From assembly GCA_016839555.1 (NCBI GenBank), contig JAEOUA010000001.1, positions 1 through 64,000 of the forward strand: DNA of 64,000 bases, read 5' to 3'. The stretch is from Promethearchaeota archaeon. GTDB lineage: Archaea > Asgardarchaeota > Lokiarchaeia > Sigyniarchaeales > SOKP01. Position 1 is the stretch's first letter; each line of letters opens with the position of its first letter. Below are positions 17,748-27,416 of the stretch, in pieces. The notes beneath the pieces are model-generated. The model did not search any database and was not told where the DNA came from. It worked only from the letters and a program-made list of their open reading frames with translations. A program made the translations under genes and the position numbers.

Positions 17748-18635
17748 CTACTCTATAAATCCTGTTGCTTTTAAAGTATCAATATTTTGTTCTATATTCC
17801 ATTGTAGACCCATTAAATGGTCAATGGAAAAAATTTCGGAATTTGGAATAAGTCGATCGTGATATTCTTTAGTAATATATTCTAAAGAGGGATTCTTATT
17901 ATATGATTCTATGATTAAATTTTTCGCTTTAAATTGTAGATCTTCCATTTCATTCAGGAATTTCTCAAAATCATCCCCTTCCCAAACGCCATAGTGAGCA
18001 ATTGCAATTGCATCAAGCTCATTTTTCAAATTTCTGAGTTTTTGATAAGTCTCTAATAAAGCCCTTTCATCAAAATCCGGCCCAAAAATTACTGGTATAA
18101 ATGTATTTTTATCAATTTTATCGAGGATTGCATCTCCTACATAAATAATTTTGTTTTTAATATCTTGAATAGCTATAGAGTCGGGAGTGTGTCCAAAAAA
18201 TTCATGAACTTTTAATTCCAACCCGTTTAAATCAATGATATCATTTTGTTTTAAGGGAGTTACCTCTTCGATTGGATCAACATGATATCCAAAAAAATTA
18301 TTCAGTCTTGTTGGATTTTTTAATGGAACTAACCCATTTTTATGTGCTAATACTTCGATATCTACTACTTTTATAAGTCTTTTTATCTTATGGACTCCCT
18401 GAATATGATCCCAATGTATATGGGTTAAAAGTATCTTATGAATTGGATAAATATTAAAAGCTTTTAATTTCTTAATAATTTTTCTTACACTTAACGCTTC
18501 ACCCGCATCAATCATCATTCGAATGCCCTCATTTTCAATGATATAAATCCCACAGGTCTTTTCGGTTTTTAAAAATTCGGCATCTAATAAATAAGCATTT
18601 TCGTTAAATTTTCCTTCCTCTCTAATATGAACCAT
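17748..18635 (-). CDS. Metallo-beta-lactamase-fold hydrolase
   Basis: This 295-residue protein has the MBL zinc motif THIHWDH (His72, His74, Asp76, His77). It is followed by His149 in EFFGHTPDS, Asp168 in IIYVGDAIL and His214 in AIAHYG, the complete dinuclear metal set of the glyoxalase-II-like branch. Members hydrolyse thioesters, lactones or phosphodiesters, or act as flavoprotein redox modules; the substrate here is unknown. It has no signal peptide, so it is cytoplasmic. The start at 18635 has gagataaaa as its ribosome-binding region. The 75 bp upstream are nearly identical to those before the SMP-30-like gene, suggesting that the two hydrolases share regulation. Confidence 0.88.
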   Translation of the reverse strand: MVHIREEGKFNENAYLLDAEFLKTEKTCGIYIIENEGIRMMIDAGEALSVRKIIKKLKAFNIYPIHKILLTHIHWDHIQGVHKIKRLIKVVDIEVLAHKNGLVPLKNPTRLNNFFGYHVDPIEEVTPLKQNDIIDLNGLELKVHEFFGHTPDSIAIQDIKNKIIYVGDAILDKIDKNTFIPVIFGPDFDERALLETYQKLRNLKNELDAIAIAHYGVWEGDDFEKFLNEMEDLQFKAKNLIIESYNKNPSLEYITKEYHDRLIPNSEIFSIDHLMGLQWNIEQNIDTLKATGFIE

Positions 18636-18705
18636 TTTTATCTCAATTAAATTGAATAACTTATAATAGTTTTATTATCTTCTAATATAAATATTTTATT
18701 CTGTT
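18631..18705 (-). promoter_or_regulatory. Duplicated promoter, copy before the MBL gene
   Basis: Read in reverse: taaaatatttatattag (TATA region), aagataataaaact, ttattcaa, then gagataaaa and ATG. It is about 85% identical to 19693-19767 before the SMP-30-like gene. The coding sequences that follow are unrelated, so only the regulatory DNA is duplicated. Confidence 0.75.
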
Positions 18706-18857
18706 TCTGTTTAATTACTCTTTCTGATATAAAAAATGAAATGCATTATGGGAAATTGTTTACAAATAAGAATGGAATTTAATTAAATAAAAGCTCCTTG
18801 CTTTTAATAAATTTTCCACTTTTCATTTGCTGCAGTATTTTTCATTAGTATATAATT

Positions 18858-19697
18858 TTAAGGTAGCCCAGTTCCTGGTACTTCGACATTTATCATTTCT
18901 ATTTTACCATCTCCTCGATACCCGATCCTATTATCTTTTGATGTCGCCACAAAAAGAGTTTGCCTATTAGGCCCACCTAGCATACAGGCATAAGCTTGAG
19001 TTGTAACTTTAACTTTATGAGTAGTTTTACCACCCTCAACTACGCGAACAACTCTACCCCTTCCAGGTGCTGCTACCCAGATACCCCCCTCTTCATCTAA
19101 GCAAATCCCATCTGGGGCAACAGACTTGAGATTAGCCCAGATACGGCGATTTTTAAGTATCCCATCGTCCATAATGTCAAAAGCCGTTAAGCGAGCTGCA
19201 AATGTTTCTCCAACAATGAGTGTTCGGCCATCTGGTGTGATAACCATTCCATTGGGAAAAGCTAATTCATTAGCAGCAACTCTTGCATTTCCATCCGGAG
19301 ATATTAAAATTATTTCAGCAGGATGGAAAGGTTTTTCATTCCACATATCAAAACCAAAATTTCCAATGTATGCTCGCCCTAATGTATCCACAACCATATC
19401 ATTACAGTTGAATGTTGCCAAATTGCTTATATTGGCAATTTCGGTTAATCCCTCAGGATCAAGCCGAAGCAAACGTTTATCTTGCATTGATACAATTAGC
19501 AACCTGCCTTTGGGATCCCAACCTAAACCAGAGGGAGAATTTTGTAATTCAACAACAATTTCGTTATTTCCTTCAAGATCAACTGTCATTACAGCTTTTT
19601 TTTCAAAATCAGAAAACCAAAGCTTACCATCATGCCATCTTGGACTTTCAGGAAAAATTAAACCTTTAAGAAGAATTTCTGTATTTAATATAACCAT
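18858..19697 (-). CDS. SMP-30/gluconolactonase-like beta-propeller protein
   Basis: About 279 residues in a six-bladed propeller pattern. The entry motif is FPESPRWHDGKLWFSD, with the metal-binding Glu, followed by SGLGWDPKGRLLIVSM, FNCNDMVVDTLGRAYIGNFG (Asn-Asp metal ligands), FPNGMVITPDGRTLIVGET and APDGICLDEEGGIWVA. These are the SMP-30 family landmarks. Members are calcium- or zinc-dependent lactonases acting on sugar or other lactones. I choose the ATG at 19697, not the one at 19709, because the 12 extra bases align with the untranslated gagataaaa leader of the MBL gene. Base composition is richer in G+C than the neighbours, which fits horizontal acquisition but does not prove it. Confidence 0.88.
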   Translation of the reverse strand: MVILNTEILLKGLIFPESPRWHDGKLWFSDFEKKAVMTVDLEGNNEIVVELQNSPSGLGWDPKGRLLIVSMQDKRLLRLDPEGLTEIANISNLATFNCNDMVVDTLGRAYIGNFGFDMWNEKPFHPAEIILISPDGNARVAANELAFPNGMVITPDGRTLIVGETFAARLTAFDIMDDGILKNRRIWANLKSVAPDGICLDEEGGIWVAAPGRGRVVRVVEGGKTTHKVKVTTQAYACMLGGPNRQTLFVATSKDNRIGYRGDGKIEMINVEVPGTGLP

Positions 19698-19767
19698 TTT
19701 TATCTCCATTTGATTGAATATCTTATAGTAATTTTATTATCTTTTAATATAAATATTTTACTATCTT
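19693..19767 (-). promoter_or_regulatory. Duplicated promoter, copy before the SMP-30-like gene
   Basis: Reverse-strand copy of the 18631-18705 element, with the same TATA-like taaaatatttatatta and ggagataaaa just before the ATG at 19697. It decides the start of the SMP-30-like gene. Confidence 0.75.
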
Positions 19768-19889
19768 TCTTTATAGTTATAATTTCTAATTAGAAAATGA
19801 GAGAATTTATAGGAGAGATCTCACAAATAAATATGGAATTAGATTAAATAATAAGTTTTACACAGATGAATTAAAATATTATCTGTTCA

Positions 19890-21755
19890 TCATTCTTTAG
19901 CAGGTAAAACTATTGAAAATATGCTTCCTTTTGACGGAGTTCCTTTTTCTCGCGGTTCAAACCAAATATTTCCATTATAAGCTTCTATTATTTTTTTCAC
20001 AAGAGAAAGACCAATACCCATTCCTCTAGAATTATAGCCAATTTTATGATTTCTAGAAAATATTTTCTCTCTCATCTCTTTAGGAATTCCTACCCCATTG
20101 TCTATAAAATCGAATCTTATTAATTGATCCCCTTGATCTTCAACTTTATAAATTTTTACTCTCACGGAAGGATGTTCAGAATTATTATGCTGAATGCCAT
20201 TTATGAGAATGTTTTCAAATGCATCCGCTAAGAAAGGGCCCGCCATTACGTATAGATCCTCATCTAAGGCATCTATATTTATAGAAATGCCTTTTTGATT
20301 CAATATACTATTTTTATTAATAATATTTCTCAAAAGTAATAATGGATTTATTTCTTTAATCTCTATTGTTTCACTTTCAATACGAGACATTTTTCGGATA
20401 TTTGTAATTAAGCTAATTCCACGTTTTAATTGAGAATTGATTAAATCTAATAATTCTTGTATTTCTTTAGATATGGAAATCTTATTGATTTTTATTTCTG
20501 CCAGTTCAATGGACATTTTAATATTATTAATGATATTTGCCATATCATGAGCTAATAAATCTTTGTAAAACTCAGAATTTTTATAAGCATTCCGAAATTT
20601 TTCTTTCGATTCCATTAATGCTTGCTCTGCTTGCTTTTTCTCTGTAATGTCTTTGATTGAAATTTGAATTAATTTTTCATCCCCAGTATGAATTATAGAT
20701 ACTCTTGGATCAATATGAACTATTTTTCCTATTTTATTAGTAACTTTAAGTTGTATGGGTTTTACTAGTTTTCCTTTGAGATGTCTTAGAAATCTTTCCT
20801 TTAATAAATCAATCTTGTCAGAGGGCAGAATTGATAAACTAAATAAATTATTTCCAATCAATTCATTTTTCGTGAAACCAAAAACTTCAGTAAATTTCTT
20901 GTTTATATTAACAATTTTAGCTTCTTGATTAATGAGCATAATGCTATATGGGGAACTTTCAATTAAATGCTGAAATTCTCTTTGAATATTCTCTAATTTT
21001 TGTTTAGTTTCCTTTCCACTTGTAATATCTCGAATTGTAGCTACCATAAAAATAAAATTTTCCATTTCATCTTTAACGGGATAATGATTTACTAATAAAT
21101 TGCGTTTTCCAATACCAGGATATACTTTGTTGATTTCAAAGCTTACTGTTTCTCCCTTAAAACATCGATCAATATATGCTTTTATCTTATTTTCAAATAA
21201 TTGATCTCCCAATATTTTTCTTACATGATGACCTATAACATTCTCTCTCTCAAGTTGATTATAATCCAAAAAGATTTTATTTACAAAGACATATTCATAC
21301 TTCCTATTAATGCCAGCAATAAGATCATTTGAGCATTCAATCGCCATTTCATAATATTTTAGCACCTCATCCTTTTTTTTCTCTAAAGTTATATCAGTAA
21401 GCATAATTAGGTCTGCTGGTTTACCTTCAAATTGTATTGTAGTAGAATAGTTATTTAACCATTTCATTTCTCCTGTTTTAGTAAAAAATCTAAATTGATA
21501 ATAGATAAATTGGTTTTTTTTTCCCCTTTGTTTAGTTTCTATTTGTTTAGCTACAAAAGATCTATCAGCGGGATGTACACTTTTTAAAAATCGTTTATAG
21601 CTCTTTCCTATAACTTCTTTTCTCATATATCCTGAATAATTCAATGATAGCTCGTTCATATATATGAATTTATTATCTTGAATTATTTGTATCCCAATTG
21701 GTGCTGAATCCAGCAGTCCTATAATTCTTTCCCTTATATCTGAGCTTTTTTTCAT
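19890..21755 (-). CDS. PAS-domain sensor histidine kinase
   Basis: A 621-residue soluble kinase. Three PAS domains span roughly residues 8-130, 130-250 and 255-380 (each ending in an I-x-D-I-T type strand such as LTDITLEKKKDE and TIRDITSGKE). A HisKA-like dimerisation helix carries the phospho-acceptor in LAHDMANIINNI. The ATPase domain has an N box (NGIQHNN), DNGVGIP and GMGIGLSLVKKI. No membrane helix is present, so it should sense intracellular signals such as redox state or small ligands. Its H box (HDMANIINNI) differs from the SHELRTPLN type of the other kinases here. No response regulator is adjacent. It is a single-gene unit. Confidence 0.93.
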   Translation of the reverse strand: MKKSSDIRERIIGLLDSAPIGIQIIQDNKFIYMNELSLNYSGYMRKEVIGKSYKRFLKSVHPADRSFVAKQIETKQRGKKNQFIYYQFRFFTKTGEMKWLNNYSTTIQFEGKPADLIMLTDITLEKKKDEVLKYYEMAIECSNDLIAGINRKYEYVFVNKIFLDYNQLERENVIGHHVRKILGDQLFENKIKAYIDRCFKGETVSFEINKVYPGIGKRNLLVNHYPVKDEMENFIFMVATIRDITSGKETKQKLENIQREFQHLIESSPYSIMLINQEAKIVNINKKFTEVFGFTKNELIGNNLFSLSILPSDKIDLLKERFLRHLKGKLVKPIQLKVTNKIGKIVHIDPRVSIIHTGDEKLIQISIKDITEKKQAEQALMESKEKFRNAYKNSEFYKDLLAHDMANIINNIKMSIELAEIKINKISISKEIQELLDLINSQLKRGISLITNIRKMSRIESETIEIKEINPLLLLRNIINKNSILNQKGISINIDALDEDLYVMAGPFLADAFENILINGIQHNNSEHPSVRVKIYKVEDQGDQLIRFDFIDNGVGIPKEMREKIFSRNHKIGYNSRGMGIGLSLVKKIIEAYNGNIWFEPREKGTPSKGSIFSIVLPAKE

Positions 21756-22117
21756 ATTCCTAAAGTTATTTTTGGATTTTGTTTTAATATGAAATTTTAA
21801 AAATTCGTGTTCTTACTTTATAACAAATATCCCCTATTTTTAACCAAGAAATCTAATATTTTTAGTTCAAATTAAAGTTTTCCATAATTTTGATACATTT
21901 AATATATAGAATTGACATATTTTTATCTTATGATTATATAATAAGATATACTCATTTTAAACCTTTAGTATATGAATTCTGATAAATTTCATAGTAGAAT
22001 ATGGTGAAATTTCAATATAATAATCACATTTTAATATCATTTCAATAAAATTTTATGTATGATAAAAATATAAAATAGTTAAAATTTGATAATCATTTTA
22101 ATTTGAAGGGTATTTAA
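21756..22117. other. Intergenic region between divergent genes
   Basis: About 360 bp of AT-rich DNA containing the promoters of the reverse-strand kinase and the forward DUF3795-like gene. The latter has gaaggg as its ribosome-binding sequence. No gene or hairpin was recognised. Confidence 0.4.
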
Positions 22118-22705
22118 ATGAGCTTAAAATTAGAAGATGTAAAAGAAGAGGACAGAGGGATTTTAGCACCATGCGGTATCTTATGTGCTGGTTGTGATAC
22201 TCATTTAGGGGAAGGAATAGAAGCAGCCAAAAAATTATACGAAATCTGGAAAGGTGGCAATATAGAAGATATTGGACCTTTATTTGGATATAAAGAAATA
22301 AGTGTGGCGTTAAAAACTTTAGAAAAATTCATACAAATGGAAGGTAAGCAGCAATGTCCGGGATGTTTTGTAGGAGGAGGACCTTCTAAAATATGTGGAA
22401 TTGCCCAATGCGTTAAATCAAAAGGTTATTGGACGTGCGTTGAATGTGAGGATTATAATCCAAATTCAGAAACACCCTGTCCCTATATAAACCACAGTCC
22501 GATGCCGATGAGTGATAAAGGAACCATGATGGAAATGATTTGCCGACGATATAATAAAGATAATATTAAGAATTTAAAACTTTGCCGTGAAATGGGTTAT
22601 AATAAGTTCATCAAACAAGCAAAAGAAAAAGTAGCTGATGGTTGGAGAACTTGGCAAGTTATAAGTAAGGATAAGGTATTCACAGAAGCAATGAAAAAAA
22701 AATAA
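22118..22705 (+). CDS. DUF3795-like cysteine-rich protein
   Basis: This 195-residue protein has APCGILCAGCDTHLGEG near the N-terminus, then CPGCFVGGG, CGIAQCVKSKGYWTCVEC and CPYINHS. The pattern (CG-x-x-C-x-x-C followed by a C-x-x-C and a C-x-x-C-x-x-C/E set) is that of the DUF3795 family, common in anaerobic archaea and bacteria. The Cys positions could hold zinc or an iron-sulfur cluster. No enzymatic activity is established for the family. The gene is monocistronic and cytoplasmic, with gaagggtatttaa before the ATG. It is convergent with the HerA/DUF87-type gene. Confidence 0.75.
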   Translation: MSLKLEDVKEEDRGILAPCGILCAGCDTHLGEGIEAAKKLYEIWKGGNIEDIGPLFGYKEISVALKTLEKFIQMEGKQQCPGCFVGGGPSKICGIAQCVKSKGYWTCVECEDYNPNSETPCPYINHSPMPMSDKGTMMEMICRRYNKDNIKNLKLCREMGYNKFIKQAKEKVADGWRTWQVISKDKVFTEAMKKK

Positions 22706-22739
22706 TGGTTTATTTAACCTATAAAGATCTTTTTTTATA

Positions 22740-24542
22740 TTAGATATTTTTACTTTTTTTTTCATTATCACGGATCTTGTCTATTAATTGTTCAAACTCT
22801 TTAAATTTATCAAATTCTTCACTTTCAGAATCAATATCATCTATTTCTAAATCAATTTTTTCCTTTTCATGTTTAATTTCTTTGTTTTTTGATTTAAACT
22901 CTTTTATATCTCTTATTTTCTTTTTTTCATATAGTTGAATTGGACTTTTTATTTTATTTTTTATTTCTTTATACTGCTTTTTAGAAGAAAATTTCTTATT
23001 TTTAGAGATTTGAGTTTTTTGTCGTTTTTCATTCTTAAAATTGGAGGAATTAATTAGAATTTTATTTTGTGTAATTAGTTTTATAGGAGATCTTTGAATA
23101 TGAGGTATTTGCAATAAAAAAGGTCTTTTAATGGAATTAATTCTTATAATACTATTCCCTTTTTTTAAGATGGATAAATAATACTCATATTTTTCATCCA
23201 GATTTAATAATTCGCATTGGAGTTGTTTTTCCATATGATTTTTAAAAATCACCAATACGCCACAATTTGCTAATATTTCTTCGCTTACTTGAGGTCGCGT
23301 TGCGATTGAAATTAAGCATTCACCAGTGCCTCTTTGAAGCAATGCAATATCCTCAAGATAAGTGGTTAGTTTTGTCTTGTTAGTTAAATCTTTGGGGGCA
23401 AAATATTGCGCATCTTCCACAACGGTAATGTGTTTTATTCCTTTATATTCTCTACTTCCTTTGGTGAGATTTTCATCCCATAAATATTTTAAAATCATAT
23501 TGAGAAAGAATAATGCATCTTCCTTTTCCCCACCAAGCCGTATGATTGAACTTAAATCAATAATAATATTCTTTTTGAAAAGTTCTTTTATTTTAAATTC
23601 GGTTTTTGTGCCAAAAATCGCTTTTAATGGGCCAATAGAGAAGCGTCTAATTCTATTTCTGATGCTTATTAATGTTTGCGCCAGCATGGGCACCTTATTT
23701 CGCTCTTTTTTCAGGTAAATTCCACATTGCTTGTAGAATCCCTCCCAATTTTGAAGGCTTTTATTTTTACATACTTCTGTTAACACATCCACTAAGGCTT
23801 TTTGCATTTGAGGGGAATACTCCGCAGTCTCATCTAAGAATTGCCCGCTTTTTAAAATATCAAAAATCCTTTCTGCATGAATTTCAGGATGAGCTCCTTC
23901 GGGATTAAATATATTAATAGAAAAGTTCTCGCCAGGTCTTAAAATTAATATATCTTTAATATAGTTTTTTAGAAAGATATATTCCCCTTTAAATTCAATA
24001 AGGAGAAAGGGAATATCATATTGCTCTTTGAAATTAATTAAAAAATTTTGAATAAAATTGCTTTTTCCCATCCCAGTAGAACCACATACAAATATATGCT
24101 TTTCGAGATCTTCAAGAGAAAGAAAAAAGGAATGCTTACTAGTATTGCGATTTATTATTTTACCGATTTTAATTTTCCCTTTTCTAGATTTAAGAATCGA
24201 AGGATAATTTAACTCAATAATATCTTTATCTTTATATGTAAGAGAAATCATGAATATTGCTAAAGAAAGAAAAACAATTAATTGAGAAATAAAAGTAATA
24301 CTTATTCTATATTCTTTTCCTGAGAGATCCGAATTAACATAGTTATCTAAATTTAGAAAAAAGAGTATTATTAAAATAATGATCCATAAAGGAATAATGT
24401 ATCTTAAATAATTAGCATTAAATTCTTTCACCTTAGAAAGATAATACACAAGATTAATGAAAAATAAACCAAGGGATAAAATCAAATAAACCTCAATTGG
24501 AAACATATAACTTATATTTAGTTTGACTCTAATAAATTCCAC
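22740..24542 (-). CDS. HerA/FtsK-type (DUF87) ATPase with membrane-spanning N-terminus
   Basis: A 600-residue protein. Three membrane helices lie at about 15-35, 48-65 and 82-102, followed by a P-loop ATPase of the HerA/FtsK/VirB4 superfamily. Walker A is GSTGMGKS (154-161) and the Walker B-like sequence is HITVVEDAQYFAP, with the catalytic acidic pair. A sensor-like stretch LISIATRPQ follows. The last 120 residues are highly charged, rich in Lys, Glu and Ile, and probably disordered or coiled. Family members pump DNA or proteins or act with secretion and conjugation machinery. Without a partner nuclease (NurA) or type IV genes nearby, the role remains open. The start codon is GTG at 24542; an ATG 12 codons later (24506) is an alternative. 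Confidence 0.82.
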   Translation of the reverse strand: MEFIRVKLNISYMFPIEVYLILSLGLFFINLVYYLSKVKEFNANYLRYIIPLWIIILIILFFLNLDNYVNSDLSGKEYRISITFISQLIVFLSLAIFMISLTYKDKDIIELNYPSILKSRKGKIKIGKIINRNTSKHSFFLSLEDLEKHIFVCGSTGMGKSNFIQNFLINFKEQYDIPFLLIEFKGEYIFLKNYIKDILILRPGENFSINIFNPEGAHPEIHAERIFDILKSGQFLDETAEYSPQMQKALVDVLTEVCKNKSLQNWEGFYKQCGIYLKKERNKVPMLAQTLISIRNRIRRFSIGPLKAIFGTKTEFKIKELFKKNIIIDLSSIIRLGGEKEDALFFLNMILKYLWDENLTKGSREYKGIKHITVVEDAQYFAPKDLTNKTKLTTYLEDIALLQRGTGECLISIATRPQVSEEILANCGVLVIFKNHMEKQLQCELLNLDEKYEYYLSILKKGNSIIRINSIKRPFLLQIPHIQRSPIKLITQNKILINSSNFKNEKRQKTQISKNKKFSSKKQYKEIKNKIKSPIQLYEKKKIRDIKEFKSKNKEIKHEKEKIDLEIDDIDSESEEFDKFKEFEQLIDKIRDNEKKSKNI

Positions 24543-24603
24543 GATTATTTTTCAATTCCGATTTTAATGGAGTTTAAATAATTTTAGTATAAATTAAATA
24601 TAA

Positions 24604-25272
24604 ATGGTAATGGGAAGATACTTCCAAATACATATCTCTTCAGATAATACTACAATCTATAATCCTCTTATTTCAGACATTTTCAATGGAGTTGAAGAAT
24701 TATGTATAGACCTTAATGGATTTTTTCTGATTTTTTTTTTATATATGAAATATATTTTTGCGTTTATATTAATAATTGTTGGACTTTTGACGCTTTTCAG
24801 ATATAGGGGTATATATTTAATGGATAAAATCAGATCCAAGCCAAAATTAAGCGAAAAAGAAAGTTTAAAGCAAAAAGTAAAAAAAGTTCATGTCTTTTTG
24901 GGTATGAGCTATATTTTTATGGGATTTGGAGTACTCTTTAATTATCTAACATATATTTTAATGTGGGTTTTGGACCCATTGCCTGATGGATTTCTTTTTC
25001 AGTTTCTTGGGGTTGGTAATATTATTGATCCTGCCTCTATCTATCGAATCTCGAACTATAACGCGGCACTCTCTCCTCATGAAAGTACTATTTATTTCTG
25101 TTTTGCACTTGTTTCGTTTGTGGCTCTTCTTCAAATAGCTTTAAGCATATGGTTCATCACAAACGAGAATAAAATCATTCACAGTCATTACAAGACTTTT
25201 TTAGTTTTAATTGCGGGGTTAATCGAAGGAATGCTTGTAGGATTCACTACATGTCTTCCCTTCTTTTTATGA
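24604..25272 (+). CDS. Hypothetical multi-pass membrane protein
   Basis: A 222-residue protein with membrane helices near 40-66, 98-120, 162-184 and 198-220. A soluble stretch of about 40 residues between the second and third helix carries LDPLPDGFLFQFLGVGNIID. The first 40 residues are polar and could be untranslated: the internal ATG at 24748 (MKYIFAFILIIVG) would give a 174-residue protein with a more usual membrane start. It diverges from the HerA/DUF87-type gene and converges on the ABC permease. No family was recognised. Confidence 0.65.
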   Translation: MVMGRYFQIHISSDNTTIYNPLISDIFNGVEELCIDLNGFFLIFFLYMKYIFAFILIIVGLLTLFRYRGIYLMDKIRSKPKLSEKESLKQKVKKVHVFLGMSYIFMGFGVLFNYLTYILMWVLDPLPDGFLFQFLGVGNIIDPASIYRISNYNAALSPHESTIYFCFALVSFVALLQIALSIWFITNENKIIHSHYKTFLVLIAGLIEGMLVGFTTCLPFFL

Positions 25273-25296
25273 TTAAAAATTTCTATTTTGAGAAGT

Positions 25297-25962
25297 TTAT
25301 AGCTGTTTTTTATGAAATATATGTGATGCTATTAATAAAAGGATTAAAGTTAAGGAAACTCCTAAAATTAGTCCAAAAAAAACTGGATTTATAACATCTG
25401 GTAAAATTAAAGAGGGAAGCAAGGATAATACTGATAATTGACCTCCAAGATATACAGATAGGATAGCTGAAGCTGCTACATTAGACACACTAATTCCTAT
25501 TAATATCCCTGCAGCGCATGCTATTGCTATTGCAGCTAAAGTAAAAAAAATACTTTCAAATGTGTGGATTACAATATTTATATTTGGCAAACCCCCTTTT
25601 AAAAAATCGACAATTAACCCAAATGTTAAACTAATGAAGGTTGCGATTACTATGCAGGTATAAACAGCGCAAAATTTCGCAATTATTAGATGAGTCCTTT
25701 TAATTGGGCGAATTAAAAATAATTCGTAAACATGATGATTTAGCTCGCTAGTTATTGAAGTACTAAGCATAACTGAAGAGAGTATTCCCCCTATACTAGC
25801 AATAAAAATCCCTACTAAATAAGACATTGGAACACCCTCAGTATCTAAATTCAAATAATTAAATAAAATGGATAATAAAGGTAATCCAATCCAAAGAATG
25901 ATCATCACTTTGGATTTATAATATCCTTTTAATTCATCTAAATATAATAATAATAAGCTCAT
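25297..25962 (-). CDS. ABC-2 type transporter permease
   Basis: A 221-residue membrane protein with six hydrophobic helices and the ABC-2 arrangement: a first cytoplasmic-side segment (LLYLDELKGYYKSK), then helices near 20-35, 47-70, 95-125, 135-165, 165-190 and 195-215. The internal ELNHHVYELFLIRPIKRTHLI is the coupling-loop region (EL...LPI-like) of bacterial and archaeal export permeases. Its ATG overlaps the TGA of the ATPase gene by four bases (ATGA), so the two are translated together. The exported substrate cannot be inferred. It is short, one six-helix half, and should work as a dimer. Confidence 0.85.
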   Translation of the reverse strand: MSLLLLYLDELKGYYKSKVMIILWIGLPLLSILFNYLNLDTEGVPMSYLVGIFIASIGGILSSVMLSTSITSELNHHVYELFLIRPIKRTHLIIAKFCAVYTCIVIATFISLTFGLIVDFLKGGLPNINIVIHTFESIFFTLAAIAIACAAGILIGISVSNVAASAILSVYLGGQLSVLSLLPSLILPDVINPVFFGLILGVSLTLILLLIASHIFHKKQL

Positions 25963-26921
25963 TTATCATCATCTTTTATATATTTCAAATATACATCTTC
26001 TAAATTTGGTTTAAGTAAATTAAATCCTCTGATATATACCTTTTGATTTATTATTTCTTGAAGCAGTATATGTATAGAAGATTCGATATCTCTATTAATA
26101 TCTAATTGAATTTGTTGCATATTTTTTTTTGGAGTATTATTATTTATGGATATAATAAAGGGATATTTATCTAAATCGCTTAAAAAAGGAGATCTCTCTT
26201 TATATTCAATTTCAATGATATGACTAATATCAAGTTTTTGTTGGAGTTCTTCGGGAGATCCTACTTCCAATAACTTCCCATGATTTAAAATTCCTATTTT
26301 GTCCGCAAAATCCTGCACATCAGAAAGAATGTGGGATGAAAAGAGGATAGTAACGTCTTTCTTTGCAAATTCTTTGATCAAATTCTTAATTTGGTACCTA
26401 CTGGTTGGATCTAATCCCGAAAGCGGCTCATCTAAAATTAAGATCTCTGGCTTATTAAGAATGGCTTGAGCGAATAATAATTTTTGTTGCATTCCTCCTG
26501 ATAATTGAGCAATTTTCTTATATCTGAAATTTAAGAGATTGACGGTATTTAGGACTTCTGTAATCCTTTTTTCTAAATGAATTCCTCTAAGCCCTGATAA
26601 TTTTCCAAAAGTTTTTAAAGCATGGTCAACAGTACGCCATTCTTGAAATCCTGCATCTTGTGGTAAATATCCTATAAACTCATGGATATTTTCTTTAGAT
26701 TCATTTATTGGAATATTTTTAATAAATACAGCGCCTTCATAGTTAGGTAAAAGTCCTACTAAAATTTTAATTGAAGTCGTTTTTCCAGCCCCATTCGGAC
26801 CAATATACCCAAAAATTTCACCTTGCTTTATATCGAATGAAACATCATCTAATGCTAATAAATCCTTATATTTCTTAGAAACTCTTTTGAACTGAATAAT
26901 TGGAAAATTATTTTCATTCAT
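25959..26921 (-). CDS. ABC transporter ATP-binding protein (ABC-2 exporter)
   Basis: About 320 residues. The nucleotide-binding domain has Walker A GPNGAGKTTSIK, the signature LSGGMQQKLLFAQAI, Walker B LILDEPLSGLDP and the H-loop SSHIL. The following 100-residue C-terminal part (from about LEVGSPEELQQKL on) is typical of CcmA/NatA-like drug or polysaccharide exporters. I choose the ATG at 26921; a TTG five codons earlier exists. It is the first gene of a two-gene operon with the permease. Nothing nearby identifies the cargo. Confidence 0.92.
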   Translation of the reverse strand: MNENNFPIIQFKRVSKKYKDLLALDDVSFDIKQGEIFGYIGPNGAGKTTSIKILVGLLPNYEGAVFIKNIPINESKENIHEFIGYLPQDAGFQEWRTVDHALKTFGKLSGLRGIHLEKRITEVLNTVNLLNFRYKKIAQLSGGMQQKLLFAQAILNKPEILILDEPLSGLDPTSRYQIKNLIKEFAKKDVTILFSSHILSDVQDFADKIGILNHGKLLEVGSPEELQQKLDISHIIEIEYKERSPFLSDLDKYPFIISINNNTPKKNMQQIQLDINRDIESSIHILLQEIINQKVYIRGFNLLKPNLEDVYLKYIKDDDK

Positions 26922-27189
26922 AACATTTAATCTCAATAAATTCCTTCCGTATCCAAGAAAATTAGTTCATCTTATTAATTTATTAATATTAAATTAATAA
27001 TTCTTATTAAAAAATTAAAGATTTATGAATATCCATTTTTCATATACTAATCATTTATTTCTTTTAGTTAAACATATTCTCTGATAAGTAAAATCCTCAT
27101 ATTTAATTAATATCTTTAAATAAAGGTTTTATTACTTTTTTAATATAAAAATTCTTATAATTACTAGAGATGGTTTCAAGAATTTAAAA

Positions 27190-27325
27190 GGAATAATAGT
27201 CCCTTAATGGGGGGTATAGAAGGGACGGGCTTAGAGATACCACTGGTAAAAAGATTAGTTTCCTTACGCGGAGAGTAGATTTCCTTTAGAAGCAAATTAG
27301 GAAAAGAATCTACTTTTTCTTTTTA
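27190..27325 (+). ncRNA. Candidate structured RNA with terminator-like 3' hairpin
   Basis: Inside the 495-bp gap between the ABC operon and the IFT52-like gene is a GC-richer block. Stem one is gtccctt (27199-27205) with aagggac (27220-27226) around a 14-nt loop. Stem two is agtagatt (27274-27281) with aatctact (27307-27314), continued by tcct with agga, and followed directly by tttttcttttt, as at an RNA 3' end. An alternative ggtat/ataccpairing exists around 27213-27241. No open frame is present. No known RNA family was recognised. The T-run places the likely strand as forward, opposite to the flanking genes. Confidence 0.4.
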
Positions 27326-27416
27326 TATTCCAAAATGTTTTACTAAATAGATTTTAATGAATTTTTAGTTTAAAACTGCTATTTACTATAAAAATGATCT
27401 TTACAATTTTTTTATT

